Position numbers and translations under genes: made by a program | The notes under the pieces: model-generated | Seen by the model: only the letters and a program-made list of their open reading frames with translations | What the model was told of the DNA's origin: nothing | The model's database searches: none | Part shown: one piece after another, positions 60,466 to 64,000 of the stretch | How positions within the stretch are numbered: position 1 is the first letter of the stretch | Layout: every line of letters starts with the position of its first letter | Assembly (NCBI GenBank): GCA_047639475.1 | Contig: JBLIOD010000010.1 | Span: 1-64,000 of the forward strand | Origin: JAAELZ01 sp047639475 | Lineage (GTDB): Bacteria > Pseudomonadota > Gammaproteobacteria > Arenicellales > Poriferihabitantaceae | Reading direction: 5' to 3' | DNA length: 64,000 nt

Positions 60466-61239
60466 TCAATCATCAAACAAGTCTTCTTCAAATTCATCTT
60501 CTTCCGTCTCTGGAAGCACACCATCGTGAATGGCTTTCAGTCTAGCCTGAGCGTAGCTTTCTCTAATAAAGGCATAGGGGTCAACTTGCAGATCGAAGGT
60601 CTCATCGAAGCCCAGCAACCCTGCACGCTGATCAATAAGCCGTAACGTCGTTAGGCCCGTTGCTAAATTCGCATCCAAATCTAGAACCGTGGTTACATCG
60701 GCTAATGCGTAGCGTGCGATGGTGCCACCAAAATCACGCACATTGCTCGGACCTAAAAATGGCAGCATAATATAAGGGCCTGATTCTATCCCCCAAACCG
60801 CAAAGGTTTGACCAAAATCTTCTTTGTGTTTGGGTAAGTTCATCGAAGTGGCAACGTCAAAAATCCCTAGAATGCCGACGGTAGAGTTAACTAAAAACCG
60901 GCCCAAGGATTTTGCTGCTTGTTTAGGCTTCCCTTGTAACAGGTCGTTTACCGTGGTTGCTGGCTCGAGTAGGTTCGAGAAAAAGTTTGCAACGCCGGCA
61001 CGCACAGGCCGCGGCAATACTTTTTTGTAACCTTTGGCTACTGGCTTCAAAATAGCATTATCTAGCGCCACATTGAACCCATAAACTGCCCGATTCATTT
61101 TTTCAAACGGGTCGATATTAGTGTTTTTATCTACTACCTCTGTAGATTGAGTCTCAACCTGGTTAGGCGAAGAAGTGGTGGCACAACCCGTTAGTAGTAA
61201 GCTGGTCGCCAGTAATAGAGCTAAAATTGATGATCGCAT
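60466..61239 (-). CDS. mlaA: Phospholipid transport lipoprotein MlaA (VacJ)
   Basis: A 257-residue outer membrane lipoprotein of the retrograde phospholipid transport system. The signal ends with a lipobox LLLTGC (Cys near residue 19). The family core is DPFEKMNRAVYGFNVALDNA (residues 43-62), followed by VANFFSNLLEPATTVNDLLQ and FGQTFAVWGIESGPYIMLP. The C-terminus is strongly acidic (EDEFEEDLFDD). The rest of the Mla system is not in the window. Confidence 0.96.
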   Translation of the reverse strand: MRSSILALLLATSLLLTGCATTSSPNQVETQSTEVVDKNTNIDPFEKMNRAVYGFNVALDNAILKPVAKGYKKVLPRPVRAGVANFFSNLLEPATTVNDLLQGKPKQAAKSLGRFLVNSTVGILGIFDVATSMNLPKHKEDFGQTFAVWGIESGPYIMLPFLGPSNVRDFGGTIARYALADVTTVLDLDANLATGLTTLRLIDQRAGLLGFDETFDLQVDPYAFIRESYAQARLKAIHDGVLPETEEDEFEEDLFDD

Positions 61240-61357
61240 TATGAGTCTTAATTTAGGGGCTAAGTTAAACAGAAATTAACATGAGTCGTATGCACTGCAA
61301 CTTAACAGTGAAAAAAGGTTACCTGACCTTATTTCGTCCTCTTTCGCTGAAGAAGGT

Positions 61358-63811
61358 TCAAAACAACTCTTCTGTTTCTTTTCCTTCTACTGTCGTAGAA
61401 GTTGAATTGGACGTAACAGCCGCACTAGAAGTCGTTGGTTCACTGCCTAACTTAAACACTTCCCAATAACCATTTGGGCTGTCCGCTGGCAACAAACCCC
61501 CAGTGTCTTTATCTATGTAAGCGGTAGTGATATTAACCGGCTGCGGAATAGGTTGCTCTGGATAATCTTTCAACACGTTGCCCATGTGTTCTACCCAGAT
61601 CGGCAAGGCTGCTCCAGCACCTGACTCTCTACGACCCAAGTAAGATGGTTGATCAAATCCTACCCATACAGACGTAACAACCTGAGGACTAAAGCCCGAA
61701 AACCAGGCGTCGTTATAGTCATTAGTGGTCCCGGTCTTGCCTGCTAAATCTGTTCTGTTCAGTGCTAACGCACGCTTACCTGTCCCTTGCGTGATCACCT
61801 TTTGCATCATGTTACGGATAAGATAATTCGACTCCACCGTCATGGCTCTGACGTCCGCATCAGCATCATTCAAATTAGTAAACGGCCTATTTTGAGGGTC
61901 CAAAATAGAACATATATCACAGCTTGATTCAAATTTTGAGACGTAATTGCCATCACGATCAGAGATACTTTCTATCAAATAGGGCCTTTTTTTCAGCCCA
62001 CCATTAGCCAAGGTTCCGTAAGCACTTGCCACTTGTAACGGCGTAACCGATGCACTACCTAATGCCAAAGAAAGGTTGTCCGGCAGCTCTTCTTGGTTAA
62101 ATCCAAAACCCGCCAAAAACTGCTTAACTGGAACAACACCAATGGCTCGCAGCAAACGTACCGAAACCAAATTAAGCGACAAACTCAACGCCTTACTTAA
62201 TCGGGTAGGCCCAAAGAATTTTTTAGAGTAATTTTCAGGGCGCCAAATACCTTTAGCACCATTTTCAACAATAATGGGCGCACCGCTAACCAAGCTCGCT
62301 GGCGTTAACCCTGCCTCTAAAGCAGCTGCATAAATAAATGGCTTAATATTTGATCCCAGTTGTCGTTGAGCTTGGGTTGCGCGGTTAAATTTTGATAAGT
62401 AAAAATCAAATCCACCCACCATCGACAAAATAGCGCCGCTGTGTGGGTCTAATGTGGTCATCGCACCCGATACTGTAGGCATTTGGCTCAATATCGCGGC
62501 ATCGGGCGTCTCTTCATCATAAATGATGTAAACCACATCACCCACTGATAATACTTTACTGGCGGAACTAGGCTCGGGGCCCATACTATTAGGCGAGAGG
62601 TACTTTTTAGCCCATTTAATAGCCTCCCAATTCAAATTCACTTCGGTATTATTTGCTAGACGTACCGTGGCAGATTGTTCTTCAACACTCATCACTAAGG
62701 CTGAGCGTGACGATTGACTGGACGGAAAATCACGCAGTACCTGGGTCGCCTTAGAAAGCTCGTCGTCTTCTAAGGCTAAGAGGCTCAAATCATAGTTAAC
62801 CAGTGGACCACGATAACCATGACGCAAATCATAGTCCAGTAAGCCTTTGCGCAAAGTGGTTTGCGCTGATTGTTGATATCTAGAATTAACCGTCAACTTA
62901 ACGTTATAGCCGTTAGAGTAAGTGGCCTCTTCTCCAAAATGGTTAATCATGTATTGCCGCGCAAGCTCGGTGACATAAGGCGCTTGCAAGTCTAGTTTGG
63001 CCACGTGCACACTTGAGGTAATCGGTGCTTTACGCGCCACCTCATGGCTTAGATCATCAATCAAATTGAGCTGATGCATGCGATCAAGAACATAGTTCCG
63101 GCGTATTAAAGCTCGCTTGGGGTTGCGAATCGGGTTATAAGCCGAAGGCGCTTTCGGCAGGCCCGCCAACATGGATAGTTCGGGCAAATTTAAATCAACC
63201 AAATCACGGCCGTAATAAGTGTGCGCCGCTGCTGCGAAACCATAAGAACGATGGCCCAAGAAAATTTTGTTAATATAAAGCTCTAGAATTTGTTCCTTGG
63301 ATAAATTCTTTTCTAATCTAAAGGCCAGTAATACTTCTTTGATTTTACGTTGGTAAGTTTTATCGTTAGATAAAAAGAAGTTTCGAGCTACCTGCATCGT
63401 TATGGTACTGGCTCCTTGCCCTTTACCGCCCGATTTTAGGTTACTCACTACCGCACGCATTATGGCGCGATAATCCACGCCGCTGTGCTGATAGAAATTA
63501 TCGTCCTCAGCGGAGATGATTGCGTCGTGCAAAATGGACGGCGTGTCTTGAATTAAAACAGGAATGCGACGCTCCACGCCAAATTCGCCAATCAGCTTAT
63601 CGTCCGAGGTAAATACGCGCAGCGGTACGTTCAATTCGATCTCAGTAACGGATTCAATCGCCGGCAGGTCATCCATTAAGCTCAACACGTACCAACACAC
63701 CAATACGCCGACCAAGATACCCGACATAATTAAAAAACCAAACAAACGCCCGAGAATACCGCCAAAGGCATTTCCAACAGCCATGAATAGTAATTTAATA
63801 AATCTCCACAT
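61358..63811 (-). CDS. mrcA: Penicillin-binding protein 1A
   Basis: An 817-residue bifunctional class A PBP. An N-terminal membrane helix (ILVGVLVCWYVLSLM, about residues 32-46) is followed by the glycosyltransferase domain. Its motifs are SAEDDNFYQHSGVDYRAIMR (catalytic Glu near residue 96), GASTITMQVARNFFL and KILELYINKIFLGHRSYG-type sequence. The transpeptidase domain has the SxxK serine in LGSNIKPFIYAAAL (about residue 483), SLN in LSLSLNLVSVRLL, and KTG in LAGKTGTTNDYNDAWF. An OB-like insert separates the two, as in PBP1A. Its activator LpoA is encoded upstream at 40750. It faces the right edge, with 190 bases before the window ends. Confidence 0.98.
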   Translation of the reverse strand: MWRFIKLLFMAVGNAFGGILGRLFGFLIMSGILVGVLVCWYVLSLMDDLPAIESVTEIELNVPLRVFTSDDKLIGEFGVERRIPVLIQDTPSILHDAIISAEDDNFYQHSGVDYRAIMRAVVSNLKSGGKGQGASTITMQVARNFFLSNDKTYQRKIKEVLLAFRLEKNLSKEQILELYINKIFLGHRSYGFAAAAHTYYGRDLVDLNLPELSMLAGLPKAPSAYNPIRNPKRALIRRNYVLDRMHQLNLIDDLSHEVARKAPITSSVHVAKLDLQAPYVTELARQYMINHFGEEATYSNGYNVKLTVNSRYQQSAQTTLRKGLLDYDLRHGYRGPLVNYDLSLLALEDDELSKATQVLRDFPSSQSSRSALVMSVEEQSATVRLANNTEVNLNWEAIKWAKKYLSPNSMGPEPSSASKVLSVGDVVYIIYDEETPDAAILSQMPTVSGAMTTLDPHSGAILSMVGGFDFYLSKFNRATQAQRQLGSNIKPFIYAAALEAGLTPASLVSGAPIIVENGAKGIWRPENYSKKFFGPTRLSKALSLSLNLVSVRLLRAIGVVPVKQFLAGFGFNQEELPDNLSLALGSASVTPLQVASAYGTLANGGLKKRPYLIESISDRDGNYVSKFESSCDICSILDPQNRPFTNLNDADADVRAMTVESNYLIRNMMQKVITQGTGKRALALNRTDLAGKTGTTNDYNDAWFSGFSPQVVTSVWVGFDQPSYLGRRESGAGAALPIWVEHMGNVLKDYPEQPIPQPVNITTAYIDKDTGGLLPADSPNGYWEVFKLGSEPTTSSAAVTSNSTSTTVEGKETEELF

Positions 63812-64000
63812 GGCCGTATTTTAGTTTATTCGAAACCTCGTTTATAGCTAAATACTGATCAAGAGCCGATTAGAACGCTAATTGTTGCATCGCCTTTCAC
63901 AGCAATTATTCTCTTATTTAGCCAAAATTTACTGTAGATCTTTTTGCTATTATCTAACGTGCTAGATAGCTAAAAGGCGGCCCAATTCATATAATCTCTT

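Noticed and set aside
1..64000. CRISPR array, tRNA, rRNA, prophage or insertion sequence
   Set aside because: No regularly spaced repeats, cloverleaf sequences, transposase or phage structural genes were recognised by eye; a tRNA or CRISPR program was not run.

Overview
The window is chromosomal DNA of a free-living gammaproteobacterium, probably marine or aquatic; I cannot name the genus. The placement rests on the gene set and order: fabA-fabB, hemX-hemY, mlaA, apaH, the rsmI/lpoA/yraN/SIS/dolP block, rnpB beside mraZ, and a long division and cell wall (dcw) cluster.

Layout. Positions 1-21.2 kb are accessory and metabolic: two purine (allantoin) catabolism genes; a small catabolic operon (luciferase-like monooxygenase, 4-OT-type tautomerase, alpha/beta hydrolase) divergent from a LysR gene; a BenE-type transporter and recQ; an FKBP isomerase; a proline-racemase-family gene with a radical SAM gene; an MBL hydrolase; and a cuyA (L-cysteate sulfo-lyase) neighbourhood with a DegT-type aminotransferase, an Asp/Glu racemase and a LysR regulator. 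This part is rich in broken genes: a tandem carbohydrate-binding-like lipoprotein, an FAD monooxygenase, a Reeler/Ig-like surface protein, the DegT aminotransferase and a VOC protein.

Positions 21.4-37.9 kb hold the dcw operon on the minus strand, transcribed mraZ-rsmH-ftsL-ftsI-murE-murF-mraY-murD-ftsW-murG-murC-murB-ftsQ-ftsA-ftsZ. Most neighbours overlap or nearly abut. A sigma70-like promoter and three 10-bp-spaced MraZ-type boxes lie upstream of mraZ. ddl is missing, and the murB-like gene has lost all three expected catalytic residues. RNase P RNA follows at 38.1-38.5 kb.

Positions 38.5-64 kb are conserved housekeeping and envelope genes: hisC and rsmI; lpoA, yraN, gmhA/diaA, dolP and hldC; mutM with a truncated surface-repeat gene running into its 3' end; a ferredoxin-reductase-type protein; hemX-hemY divergent from fabA-fabB; an unrecognised barrel-like secreted protein; argD; a membrane-anchored NTF2-like protein; ctaA, apaH, mlaA and mrcA (PBP1A). 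lpoA, the dcw genes, mrcA and mlaA serve envelope assembly; gmhA and hldC would serve LPS heptose synthesis.

No tRNA, CRISPR array, insertion sequence or prophage was recognised. The most unusual points are the MurB-like protein without its active site, the Ser/Thr active-site pair in the proline-racemase-family protein, and at least six disrupted genes outside the essential clusters.
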